DNA of 64,000 nucleotides from Rhodococcus sp. KBS0724 (GTDB lineage Bacteria; Actinomycetota; Actinomycetes; Mycobacteriales; Mycobacteriaceae), in NCBI RefSeq assembly GCF_005938745.2, contig NZ_VCBX02000001.1:6214501-6278500 (forward strand), written 5' to 3'. The notes beneath the pieces were generated by a model. It did not search any database, was not told the origin of the DNA, and saw only the letters and a program-made list of their open reading frames with translations. How positions within the stretch are numbered: position 1 is the stretch's first letter; the number at the start of each line of letters is the position of its first letter. The position numbers and the translations under genes are program-made. Positions 25,532-34,238 of this stretch are shown piece after piece.

Positions 25532-26665
25532 ATGAACGACATGTCCAGTTCGGAACGCGTGCGCAAACGAAGCACCTCGTGGCGCACCCTTCGGGAGTGG
25601 TTCAACGAACCGCACGACTACGAATGGATAAGCCATCTGCGATCGAGCCGCGCTATCGCGCCGATCTTCCGCGTGTTGCTCGGGGTCATGACTGTCACCC
25701 TCGGTTCCAGTGCATTCTTCAAATTGATCGGACCTGATACACCGACGACCACCCTGGGAAAACTGCTGTCGGCGAGCATGGTGATCGGTTCCCTTATCGT
25801 CATGACGTGTTGGTTCACGCTTCCGTTTCCAGGCAGACGCGGGCTGCTCGCTTTCGGCATATTCGCCGACCTCGGAATAGCTTCAGCAGTTGTTCTTGTC
25901 CCCGACCGCGACGCAGGCTTATTCGGATGCATTATCTTTGCAATAAGCGGCACCTTCGCAACACTGTTCGTCAGTGCGAGATGGCTTATTGCGCACGTAA
26001 TCTTTGCAACGTCGATTACCACTCTCATCCTCGTGCTCGCGTATCAACAAGGAACCGTGGACCCCACGACCATCGCGGCACGAGCCACAGTACTTTTCGG
26101 CGCTGTGACCGTCGTACCGATCTTTTCGCACCTGACATGGCGCACTCTGTACCGCGATGCCCGCGATTCCGATCGTGACCCGCTGACCGGGCTGTTCAAC
26201 CGCCGCGGACTCGAGGCGGCAGTCATCGACTTGTTCGATTCGGCCCGTGCGCAGGAAAAATGCCTGGCCTTCATCGTCGTCGACATCGACAAATTCAAAA
26301 TGGTCAACGATCTTCACGGACATTCCGAGGGCGACCAAGTGATCATTCGTACTGCCGACCGACTGAAAACGCATGTGGGAAATCAGGGCGTCGTCGGACG
26401 GGTTGGCGGCGAAGAGTATCTGGCTGTCATTTCAGGGACTTCCGAGAGAATCTTCGAGTTGATCGACGGCATCACTTCCGCAATTTCGGATCACTCCGAT
26501 CTTGTCCCGACCACCGTGAGTGTCGGGGCGGTGATCATGTCAGCCGGGTCGAAGGCCTGGACCGGTGGATCATCCGCAATATCTGTTGCGTCGAATGTCG
26601 CGGATTCGATGATGTATCAAGCCAAGGCCGCCGGAGGAAACGGTTTGCGGTCTACGGAAATCTGA
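25532..26665 (+). CDS. Membrane-bound diguanylate cyclase (GGDEF), paralogue 2
   Basis: A 377-residue protein with the same plan as the gene just upstream: a short cytoplasmic start with HDYEWI and LRSSRAI, six transmembrane helices, then DPLTGLFNRRGLEA and an RVGGEEY active site. It too lacks an RxxD inhibitory site. The similarity over the whole length points to tandem duplication. The start is uncertain between ATG 25532 and ATG 25541; neither has a strong ribosome binding site, and a longer reading frame would run into the previous gene. Its end overlaps the end of the convergent GGDEF-EAL gene by 14 bases. Confidence 0.82.
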   Translation: MNDMSSSERVRKRSTSWRTLREWFNEPHDYEWISHLRSSRAIAPIFRVLLGVMTVTLGSSAFFKLIGPDTPTTTLGKLLSASMVIGSLIVMTCWFTLPFPGRRGLLAFGIFADLGIASAVVLVPDRDAGLFGCIIFAISGTFATLFVSARWLIAHVIFATSITTLILVLAYQQGTVDPTTIAARATVLFGAVTVVPIFSHLTWRTLYRDARDSDRDPLTGLFNRRGLEAAVIDLFDSARAQEKCLAFIVVDIDKFKMVNDLHGHSEGDQVIIRTADRLKTHVGNQGVVGRVGGEEYLAVISGTSERIFELIDGITSAISDHSDLVPTTVSVGAVIMSAGSKAWTGGSSAISVASNVADSMMYQAKAAGGNGLRSTEI

Positions 26666-28979
26666 CGAACGGATGAATATGACGTCCCGATTCAGTCTTT
26701 GTCACGGCAAGATATTCTTCCAAATCCTCCGCATTCAGCGGCCTACTGATGTGAAACCCCTGAATAAGCTGGCAACCCGCGGCCTGAACGCGCCGCAATT
26801 GCACCGCCGTTTCCACGCCTTCAGCCAACGACTTCATCCCTAATGTTCCGGCAAGCTCAACTACCGATTGCACCACCGCCATCGGTTGGTCAGCGCAGTC
26901 GACGATAAACACGCGGTCGATTTTGAGGACGTCGATGGGCAGCCTCTGCAACGTCGCGAAAGACGAGTACCCGGTACCGAAATCATCCAGGGCGACAGTG
27001 ACTCCGAGCTCGCGCAATCGATGTAGATCTGCGACGGCCCGATCGTCGACGACCCCGGTTTCGGTGATTTCGACCTGCAACAAATGCGGTTCGAGTCCGG
27101 TGGTTTTCAATACATCGACAACTGTGGCAAGAAAGCCTGTGGATACCAGCTGAACGGATGAGACGTTGACGGTGACCGCGATGCTGTCAGGCCACTTCGC
27201 GGCAGCCGCACAGGCAAGTTCCAAGGCTCGGGCCCCGAGCGGAATGATCATCCCGGTTTCTTCAGCCACTCCGATGAACTGGCGTGGTCCGAGAAGTCCG
27301 CGCACAGGATGATTCCACCGGATCAATGCCTCGAACGCGACCACCTGACCGGTGACCGCGTCCACCTGAGGCTGATAGTGGAGTTCGAATTGGTCGGCTG
27401 CGATTCCATGTTCGAGTTCCTGTTGAGCGGTGGCGCGCTCGGATGCCCGTGCTCGCAGAGCCGGCGAGAATCGGCCCACCCGGTTGCGTCCCGTCGACTT
27501 GGCCTCGTACAGAGCAAGATCTGCGAGCATGACCAATTCGTCGACATCAACAGAGTCGTCCGGAATTGTCGCGAAGCCTATGGTTGCACGCACCTCGATC
27601 CGGTTGCCGTCGACATAAAACGGTTCGTGCAGGACGTCGAGATAGCGTTCGAATCCGCCCCACTCACTGTGCTCGGCAGGCTTACGGACGATGAATCCGA
27701 ACTCGTCACCACCCATGCGCGCGCACACATCCGAATCTGCGACGGCACACAGTCGCTCGGTGACCGCGAGCAGCAACCCGTCTCCCACCGGATGTCCGAG
27801 CGTGTCGTTGACGGATTTGAAGTTGTCGAGGTCGAGGATCGCGACGTGCACCTGGCCGTGATCACGGCCCGAGATTGCCTGTTCGAGCGCTTGTCCGAAT
27901 GCCCGCCGGTTGGGAAGTCCCGTCAGAGCGTCCGTCTCCGCCTGCCGCAACATTTCCTGCTCGCGCAAGTACCACTCGGTGATATCGGAACCGACGCCGC
28001 GCCATCCGAGCATTTTGCCGTCCTCACGGATTCGCGGCTTCGCAGAGAGCGACCACCAACGGCAAACACCGTCGACTCGGACTGATACCACCAGGTCACC
28101 GAAGGACACCTGCCGTTCCAACTTGTCTACCAGCAGGTCAACTGCCTTCCGGCCCTCCACAGTGGAGGTAATAGCAAGTTGGTCGAGCATCTGACCGAAA
28201 GTCTTGTTCTGCAACTCGCTGACCGCCAACCCCGTTACCGCGGCGAACCTGGGGGACGTGTGAGTGAACCGTCCCGCAGCGTCGACTTCCCACAGCCAAT
28301 CCCGCGATCCACCCTCGAATCCGTCGAGCAGCAAGGCCACAGTCTGACGTTCCGATTCGGCTTGAATCTCGGCGAGCCACCTCCGCTTGAATGACGCGGA
28401 CAGATACAACGCACCGATCGTGAGTGCCAAGGTGTAGATCACCAACTGAAGCGTCAAGACCGGAAGATACGGCTTCGTGTGCGACAGGAAAACAATGAGC
28501 AAGCCGACGCCATGGACATATATCCAGGCCAAACTGGCCGATCGAAGAGTGTAGAAATTGATGGTTCCGGCGCCCATCAGTCCGGCCATTGTCGCGATGA
28601 GAATCACGTCGTCGTTTGCGGTCTCGGAAAACAGCAGCGCGAACAGAACCACGTCGAGGACTCCGATAACCACGACCTCGAACATCAGACCGATGTAGTC
28701 CCGGCGAACCGATCGTTGCGCTCGCCTCTGGCGCAGGGAAATCCACGCGTGAGTCGAGTTCACGAAAACAAGAAGGATCGCCACCACGCCGATCCAGCGA
28801 ATCAGGTTCTGCTCCGGAGGAATGACGAACACCAGCACCGAACTGATGCCGGCCATGATGGCAAAGTTCGCCAACGGTGCGACCGCCACGGCCTCGTCGA
28901 CCTGGCGGCGAAAGAAATCGCTGCGCTCGGATTCCGGAAGCATGGCCTGTCGACCTGTGTGTCGGAGCACCTTCAACAT
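26652..28979 (-). CDS. GGDEF-EAL c-di-GMP turnover protein with PAS domain
   Basis: A 775-residue membrane protein. Several hydrophobic helices occupy about residues 35-205, followed by a PAS-like region (RFTHTSPRFAAVTGL to SDITEWY), a GGDEF domain with an intact GGDEF motif, and an EAL domain. The EAL domain keeps EALIRW, VEITETG, DDFGTGYSSF, the Lys in LKIDRVF and QGFHISRP, the residues needed for c-di-GMP hydrolysis. It is therefore probably a phosphodiesterase or a bifunctional enzyme. Together with the two convergent cyclases it forms a c-di-GMP locus. The start (28979 or an internal Met at codon 13) is unsettled. Confidence 0.87.
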   Translation of the reverse strand: MLKVLRHTGRQAMLPESERSDFFRRQVDEAVAVAPLANFAIMAGISSVLVFVIPPEQNLIRWIGVVAILLVFVNSTHAWISLRQRRAQRSVRRDYIGLMFEVVVIGVLDVVLFALLFSETANDDVILIATMAGLMGAGTINFYTLRSASLAWIYVHGVGLLIVFLSHTKPYLPVLTLQLVIYTLALTIGALYLSASFKRRWLAEIQAESERQTVALLLDGFEGGSRDWLWEVDAAGRFTHTSPRFAAVTGLAVSELQNKTFGQMLDQLAITSTVEGRKAVDLLVDKLERQVSFGDLVVSVRVDGVCRWWSLSAKPRIREDGKMLGWRGVGSDITEWYLREQEMLRQAETDALTGLPNRRAFGQALEQAISGRDHGQVHVAILDLDNFKSVNDTLGHPVGDGLLLAVTERLCAVADSDVCARMGGDEFGFIVRKPAEHSEWGGFERYLDVLHEPFYVDGNRIEVRATIGFATIPDDSVDVDELVMLADLALYEAKSTGRNRVGRFSPALRARASERATAQQELEHGIAADQFELHYQPQVDAVTGQVVAFEALIRWNHPVRGLLGPRQFIGVAEETGMIIPLGARALELACAAAAKWPDSIAVTVNVSSVQLVSTGFLATVVDVLKTTGLEPHLLQVEITETGVVDDRAVADLHRLRELGVTVALDDFGTGYSSFATLQRLPIDVLKIDRVFIVDCADQPMAVVQSVVELAGTLGMKSLAEGVETAVQLRRVQAAGCQLIQGFHISRPLNAEDLEEYLAVTKTESGRHIHPFVRFP

Positions 28980-29181
28980 TCACATAGCCTGAGGCTGTGG
29001 CAGGTCAGAGGGGGACGCTGATGTCCGGGCATCGGGTTCCTCCTTTGTCGCCATACCGATCGGATTGCCGGTTGAGTAGAGTTTTCCAGACTTTTCGACT
29101 GTTTCTTCGCTAGACGTTAGCCGACTGAGCGTCCAGTTCGCGAGGATCGCCATTTCTCGACCTGAATGAACTGGCAACCCA

Positions 29182-30837
29182 TCAATCAGAAGCAGGGACT
29201 CCACTCGCTCGATCATCGGAGCCGACCGGTGTCCGCGGAATCCGACCGGTAGCGAACAGCGCCGCGACGGCAAGGAATGCCGCGACCGCAAAGGCGACGC
29301 GCAGAGCTTCGAGTCTGGCCTCGGAGTTGACGTCGACAATCGCAGCGGACGTCTGCTCGTCCACACCGGCCTGCGCCAAGGAATCTTCGAGTTGGGTGGT
29401 CGAGATGAACGGAACACCGGACACCATATTCGTCGTGGCTTGTTGCTGCACCGATACCGGGACAGCCGGATTGTCCTCGATCCCGGCAATCGCCGACGTT
29501 GTCAGCGTAGCGATCAGTACCGAACCGATCAGTGCCGTTCCCAACGACGCACCGAGGTTGGTTGCGGTGTTCTGCAATCCGCCCACTTCTGCGCTTTTGT
29601 CGTCCGGCAGCGCTGACACCGTGACAGCTCCGAGTTGTGACGACAGAGCGCCCAAACCGAAACCGAGGAACAGCATCGGGACCATCACGATCGCGGCATT
29701 TGCGCCCGGATCCATCCCGGCAACCAACAACAGGATCCCGAAGATCATCGACAACAACCCGATGCGGACGACGCGTCGGGGATTCGCCGTCGGCCGGAGC
29801 TTCGGAATTCCGATCGCCGCCAGTACGAGTGCCGCCGACAACGGCAGGATTCGTACCCCGGTCTCGAGTGCGCTCAGTTCGAGAACCACCGACAGGAACA
29901 GCGGCACCGCAAAAAACACTCCCGCTTGAACGAGGAATTGGGCGAAGAACATCGAAAGTCCGCCCGCAAGTTGCCGATTCCTCAACATTTCCGGATCGAC
30001 CAGTGGTTCCTTGCCTGCGCTGACCAACCACGCCTCCCAGCGGAGGAAGCCGTAGACAACCAACAGCCCACCGAGCAACAACCACACGACCGGCGACATC
30101 CCCAGTAGCTCTGGCCCTTGGGGCTTGGCCTGCAGCCAGCCCCACTCGCTCGAACGTAGAACACCGAACACGATCATGCCCAGCCCCGCAACGGACAACA
30201 GCGACCCCACACCGTCGAGGTGACCCTTGGTGGGCGCAACGTCGGCAACCTTTCGCAGCACCAACAAGATCGCGACGACAAGAACAACCTCGCCCAGGAA
30301 GACATAGCGCCACGACGCGAAGGTCGTGACGGCGCCACCGATCAGTGGTCCGACGGCAACGGCCATCGCACCGGCGGCGGCCACCAATCCATATGCTGCC
30401 GGACGCCTTTCCGCTGCGAAGTTCGATGCCACCAGCGCCACGATCGCCGGCATGATCAATGCCGCACCGATCCCTTCCAGGAGCGACCATCCGATCAGCA
30501 ACACGGGAAGATTGGGGGCGATTGCCGTCGTGAACGATCCGACTCCGTAGATGACCAGTCCCAACCCGAAGGCCCGTCGCCGGCCGATCATCGAACCCAC
30601 CTTGCTGCCCGTGATCATCAACGTCGCCATCACCAGGGTGTACAGCGTGATGGCAGTTTGGATGCCGGTAATAGTGGTCCCGATGTCGGCGGCCACCGTC
30701 GCCATCGAGACGTTCATGACCGAACTGTCGAGTGTCATCAAGAATTGGCCGCATGCCAACACTGCGAGAACCAAACCAGAACCTGCTCGAGTTGCCGATG
30801 TCTGCGCATGGGTCATCGCGCGGGAGTACCCGAACAT
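29182..30837 (-). CDS. EmrB/QacA-type MFS exporter
   Basis: A 551-residue 14-helix transporter of the DHA2 drug:H+ antiporter family. The first helix has LACGQFLMTLDSSVMNVSMATVAADIG, motif A is SKVGSMIGRRRAFGLG, and motif C is GAMAVAVGPLIGGAVT near residue 165. A long loop between late helices contains the QQATTNMVSG-type segment usual in this group. The gene begins 45 bases after the stop of the VWA gene on the same strand and could be the last gene of that operon. ATG 30837, after GAAAGAA, is the assumed start. The 202 bases between its end and the GGDEF-EAL gene show no feature I can name. Confidence 0.87.
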   Translation of the reverse strand: MFGYSRAMTHAQTSATRAGSGLVLAVLACGQFLMTLDSSVMNVSMATVAADIGTTITGIQTAITLYTLVMATLMITGSKVGSMIGRRRAFGLGLVIYGVGSFTTAIAPNLPVLLIGWSLLEGIGAALIMPAIVALVASNFAAERRPAAYGLVAAAGAMAVAVGPLIGGAVTTFASWRYVFLGEVVLVVAILLVLRKVADVAPTKGHLDGVGSLLSVAGLGMIVFGVLRSSEWGWLQAKPQGPELLGMSPVVWLLLGGLLVVYGFLRWEAWLVSAGKEPLVDPEMLRNRQLAGGLSMFFAQFLVQAGVFFAVPLFLSVVLELSALETGVRILPLSAALVLAAIGIPKLRPTANPRRVVRIGLLSMIFGILLLVAGMDPGANAAIVMVPMLFLGFGLGALSSQLGAVTVSALPDDKSAEVGGLQNTATNLGASLGTALIGSVLIATLTTSAIAGIEDNPAVPVSVQQQATTNMVSGVPFISTTQLEDSLAQAGVDEQTSAAIVDVNSEARLEALRVAFAVAAFLAVAALFATGRIPRTPVGSDDRASGVPASD

Positions 30838-30882
30838 ACGTTCTTTCAAGCAGGTGATTTCCGGGAATTACAACAAGCCCGG

Positions 30883-32046
30883 TCAGGAACCCTCCAGTGC
30901 CAGTCTGTCCGCCCAGGCACCTACGTCGCCGCGCTCCAACGCCACCGCGAGCAACTCCGGAAACTTGTCCGGTGTGCATGCAAAGGCTGGAATCCCCAGC
31001 CCACTCAAAGCTGCAGCGTTGTCGTGATCGAACGAGGGTGCGCCGTCGTCGGAAAGTGCCAGCAAGACAACCACCTGCACACCAGCCGCTTTCATCGCGG
31101 CCATGCGGCGAAGCATCTCGTTGCGAATCCCACCCTCGTACAGATCGGAGATGAGCACGAACATCGACTCGGACGGCCGCGAAATCAGCGACTGGCTGTA
31201 GGCGATAGCTCGGTTGATATCGGTGCCGCCGCCCAGCTGAGTTCCGAACAGCACGTCCACCGGATCCGCCAATTTCTCCGTCAGATCGACCACCGCGGTA
31301 TCGAAGACGACCAGCGACGTCTTCAGTGCGCGCATCGACGCCAGCACTGCGCCGAATACCGAGGCGTAGACAACACTGGACGCCATCGAACCCGATTGGT
31401 CGATCGCCAGGACCACGTCACGTTGCACTGCCGTGGATTTTCGTCCATAGCCGATCAGTCGTTCCGGCACCACAGTGCGATACTCCGGCAGGTAATTCTT
31501 CAAGTTCGCCGCGATGGTGCGGTTCCAATCGATATCTCGCAGCTTCGGATTGGACGTCCGGGCAGCACGATTGAGCGCTCCGGTTACCGCAGCTTTGGTC
31601 TTCTGAGCAATGCGCTCCTCCACTTCACGCACCACCTTGCCCACCACCATCCGGGCGGTAGCCTTGCTGGCTTCCGGCATCACCTGGTTGAGACTGAGCA
31701 GGGTTCCCACCAGGTGCACGTCAGGTTCGACGGCGTCGAGCAGTTCCGGTTCCAGCAGCAAGTGCGTCAGCCCGAGTCGATCTATCGCATCCTTCTGCAT
31801 CACCTGAACAACGGTGCTGGGAAAATAGGTGCGGATATCGCCCAGCCACCGTGCAACTTTCGGTGCCGACGCACCCAGCCCCGCTGAGCGCCGAGTTCCC
31901 TTCGTCGGGATCGAACTGTCGTACAGAGCGGCCAGGGCAGCATCCATCTGCGAGTCTCCCGGCAAGCCGAGTCCACCTGTCGACTCCTCCGCGGATTCAC
32001 CGAGCATCAAGCGCCATCGCCGTAGCCGCTGGTCGTCTTCGCTCAT
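30883..32046 (-). CDS. VWA-domain (MIDAS) protein, YehP-like
   Basis: A 387-residue cytoplasmic protein. The N-terminal ~205 residues are helical and contain EVEERIAQKTKAAV and the DWNRTIAANLKNY region typical of MoxR-linked VWA proteins. The von Willebrand A domain follows with a complete metal-ion site: D216-x-S218-x-S220, Thr275 in GGGTD and Asp301 in ISDLYEGG. VWA proteins coded beside MoxR ATPases act as their metal-dependent substrate-binding partners (RavA-ViaA is the studied pair). The start overlaps the stop of the DUF5682 gene (ATGA). It is the fifth gene of the operon and is similar in role to E. coli YehP. Confidence 0.88.
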   Translation of the reverse strand: MSEDDQRLRRWRLMLGESAEESTGGLGLPGDSQMDAALAALYDSSIPTKGTRRSAGLGASAPKVARWLGDIRTYFPSTVVQVMQKDAIDRLGLTHLLLEPELLDAVEPDVHLVGTLLSLNQVMPEASKATARMVVGKVVREVEERIAQKTKAAVTGALNRAARTSNPKLRDIDWNRTIAANLKNYLPEYRTVVPERLIGYGRKSTAVQRDVVLAIDQSGSMASSVVYASVFGAVLASMRALKTSLVVFDTAVVDLTEKLADPVDVLFGTQLGGGTDINRAIAYSQSLISRPSESMFVLISDLYEGGIRNEMLRRMAAMKAAGVQVVVLLALSDDGAPSFDHDNAAALSGLGIPAFACTPDKFPELLAVALERGDVGAWADRLALEGS

Positions 32047-34238
32047 GCGTTGCCCCCCAAGATATCTGCAACCACGCCCATCGCTGCCCGCCCGCGCCTG
32101 GCATCGGTTTCGATTGCAGTCTCCGTGTCACGGCCACCTCGCACTGCCTGCCCGATCGCGCGTCGCTCCCCCGCCTCGAATGCACCGAACGTCCGGCGCA
32201 GCAACGGGAGCGTATCGATGAAATCCTGCTCGCGTAGCCGTCCCACCCAACTGTCGATCAAGTCCAGTAACGGTCGATCATGCACCAGGACCAGTCCACC
32301 GCCGCCGAGGAAACCGTCAACCCATCCGGCCTTGTCCACTGGCGCACTGCCGATGGACAGAGCCCGCGACAACCTCTGTGCAGCATCGATTTCCGATATC
32401 GAACCGGCGTCACGGAGCAACCGGACCATCCGACCCGTCAGGATCCCGTTGACGTCGTCACGGTCGACGAGACCCTCGACCACCTTGAGCCAACGCGCGA
32501 TGGACTCCGGATCGTCGCGCATCAACACAGCCGCATGCACCTTGTCGAGATGATCACGGAACTCTTCGGCACTGGCATCGTCGAGTCCGGTGACCGCCAC
32601 CGGCAATCCCGTGCAGATTCGAATCGACAATCCGTCGGCAACTTCCGTCAGCGCAGATACGTCGGTCCCACGAACGTCACCGTAGCGCAGCGTCCGTGTG
32701 AGTATCGGCAGCGCAGCCATCAGATGTGTCACGTCATGATCAAGAGCTGCAACAGTTTTGACCCTCGACAGCACCTGCGTCAACGAGTCGGGAAGATCGG
32801 CGAGTAGGCACTGTTCCAAGAGTTCGATCAGCTGGGCGAGCACAATATCCGGCGCGTGAATCCGTGCCTCGATTTTGGCCGCAGCTCCGCCCGATACCGT
32901 TGTTCCCCACAGCGATGCCTCGATCACCGACACCGCAAATTCCGGCTTCCATTGCAGCGCCCACGTTTCCCGGAAGGTACCCGTCGAACGAACTTCGTCC
33001 TCTGTCGGCACACCCCAGTCGATATCGAGGAGAGCCAACCTGTGCAGGAATCGCGACCGCTCCACGTCGATGTCGCGGCGCAAGTCCAGGTCCAGGTTCT
33101 TTGCTCCCGCCTGCTGTTTGAGGCGCAGGGTTTTTGCCCGAGCGCGCAAATCTGCTTCCAGCGGAACCGTCGGAGTTTCTTCGGGTACTTCACCCAAAGC
33201 CTCACCGACCACCAGTTTTCGGGTGATCAGATCGAGCAACACGTCGTTGCCGTCGCACATCACCGACCTTGTCGCCTCTGTCACCTCGGACAGACCGGCA
33301 AGAGGACGAGAGCGTATGACTGCCAATGCTTCTGCCAGTCTCACCGCTTCGATGACGTGCGCGCTGGAGATCGGTAGATCTTCCTCCCGCAGCACCCGGG
33401 CAACCTTGGTCAGCCAGCGGGCAACAGTCTTGTCCGGGGCGGTGAACAAGTGGTGATACCAACCCGGCGAGGTGATCCCCGCTCCGTATCCCGATACGGA
33501 CGCGAGACGCGAATGTGTCCAGGGGACCCACGTCAATGACGTCTTGATCTTGGTCATTCCCTTGAGGATTCGAGAATCCACCGCGGCAGGACCGAGCGGG
33601 CCCACCAACGCCGGCGCATGCCACGCACCACAGACGACCGCCACTCGCTGCGCGCCGTCCTTCAAGGTTTTTCGCAACACCTGGCGCATGTACGCCTCGC
33701 GATGCGCCGTCTCCTCGTCAATCGGGACGGTCTCCCGAAGCGCCGCCATCGCGTCGGTGATCGCATCGAAGACATCCGGGCTACCCGAACCCGAGTTGGA
33801 TTCGATGACGGAATCCCACCAGCGCTCGGTGTCGTCGTAGCCTGCAGCCGCAGCCAACTCGGCCAGCGGGTCTCCTTCACGCGTGCTCAGTTCACGCTGG
33901 TCCGCCAGCATGTTGTACGCAGGTAAGTCGCAGAAACGAGCCAGCGCACCGTTTTTCGCAGCCCAGTCCAGCGCCTGCCACTCCGGCGAGAACACCGCAA
34001 ACGGCCAAAAAGCCGCCTTCGCCGGTTCCCCCGACACATACGCAAGCAAAGCAACCGGAGGCGACATGGTCTCTGACGCCGCCAGCATTACCAGCGGATC
34101 AGCATCCGCGGGACCTTCGATCAGGACGACCTCCGGAGCAAACTCCTCCAACGCACGCCGAACGGCACGCGCGGAACCTGGCCCGTGATGGCGGATCCCG
34201 AAAACTCGGACCCTGCTGTCCTGCATGGCAAATGTCAC
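32043..34238 (-). CDS. DUF5682 protein, YehM-like, with TraB/TIKI-like motifs
   Basis: A 731-residue protein of the DUF5682 family. The first ~215 residues carry an ordered set of motifs: FGIRHHGPGSA with G14-x-x-H17, a strand VVLIEGPADAD with Glu41, then HREAYMRQVL near 179-188, and VAVVCGAWHAPALVGP with G204-x-x-H207. Paired GxxH motifs plus the R-E/D-x-Y-M helix are the hallmark of the TraB/TIKI/EreA/ChaN superfamily of putative metal-dependent hydrolases, so I infer that fold here. The rest is long, helical and unassigned. GTG 34238 overlaps the ATPase stop (GTGA); Met5 is an alternative start. It is the fourth gene of the operon. Confidence 0.85.
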   Translation of the reverse strand: MTFAMQDSRVRVFGIRHHGPGSARAVRRALEEFAPEVVLIEGPADADPLVMLAASETMSPPVALLAYVSGEPAKAAFWPFAVFSPEWQALDWAAKNGALARFCDLPAYNMLADQRELSTREGDPLAELAAAAGYDDTERWWDSVIESNSGSGSPDVFDAITDAMAALRETVPIDEETAHREAYMRQVLRKTLKDGAQRVAVVCGAWHAPALVGPLGPAAVDSRILKGMTKIKTSLTWVPWTHSRLASVSGYGAGITSPGWYHHLFTAPDKTVARWLTKVARVLREEDLPISSAHVIEAVRLAEALAVIRSRPLAGLSEVTEATRSVMCDGNDVLLDLITRKLVVGEALGEVPEETPTVPLEADLRARAKTLRLKQQAGAKNLDLDLRRDIDVERSRFLHRLALLDIDWGVPTEDEVRSTGTFRETWALQWKPEFAVSVIEASLWGTTVSGGAAAKIEARIHAPDIVLAQLIELLEQCLLADLPDSLTQVLSRVKTVAALDHDVTHLMAALPILTRTLRYGDVRGTDVSALTEVADGLSIRICTGLPVAVTGLDDASAEEFRDHLDKVHAAVLMRDDPESIARWLKVVEGLVDRDDVNGILTGRMVRLLRDAGSISEIDAAQRLSRALSIGSAPVDKAGWVDGFLGGGGLVLVHDRPLLDLIDSWVGRLREQDFIDTLPLLRRTFGAFEAGERRAIGQAVRGGRDTETAIETDARRGRAAMGVVADILGGNA

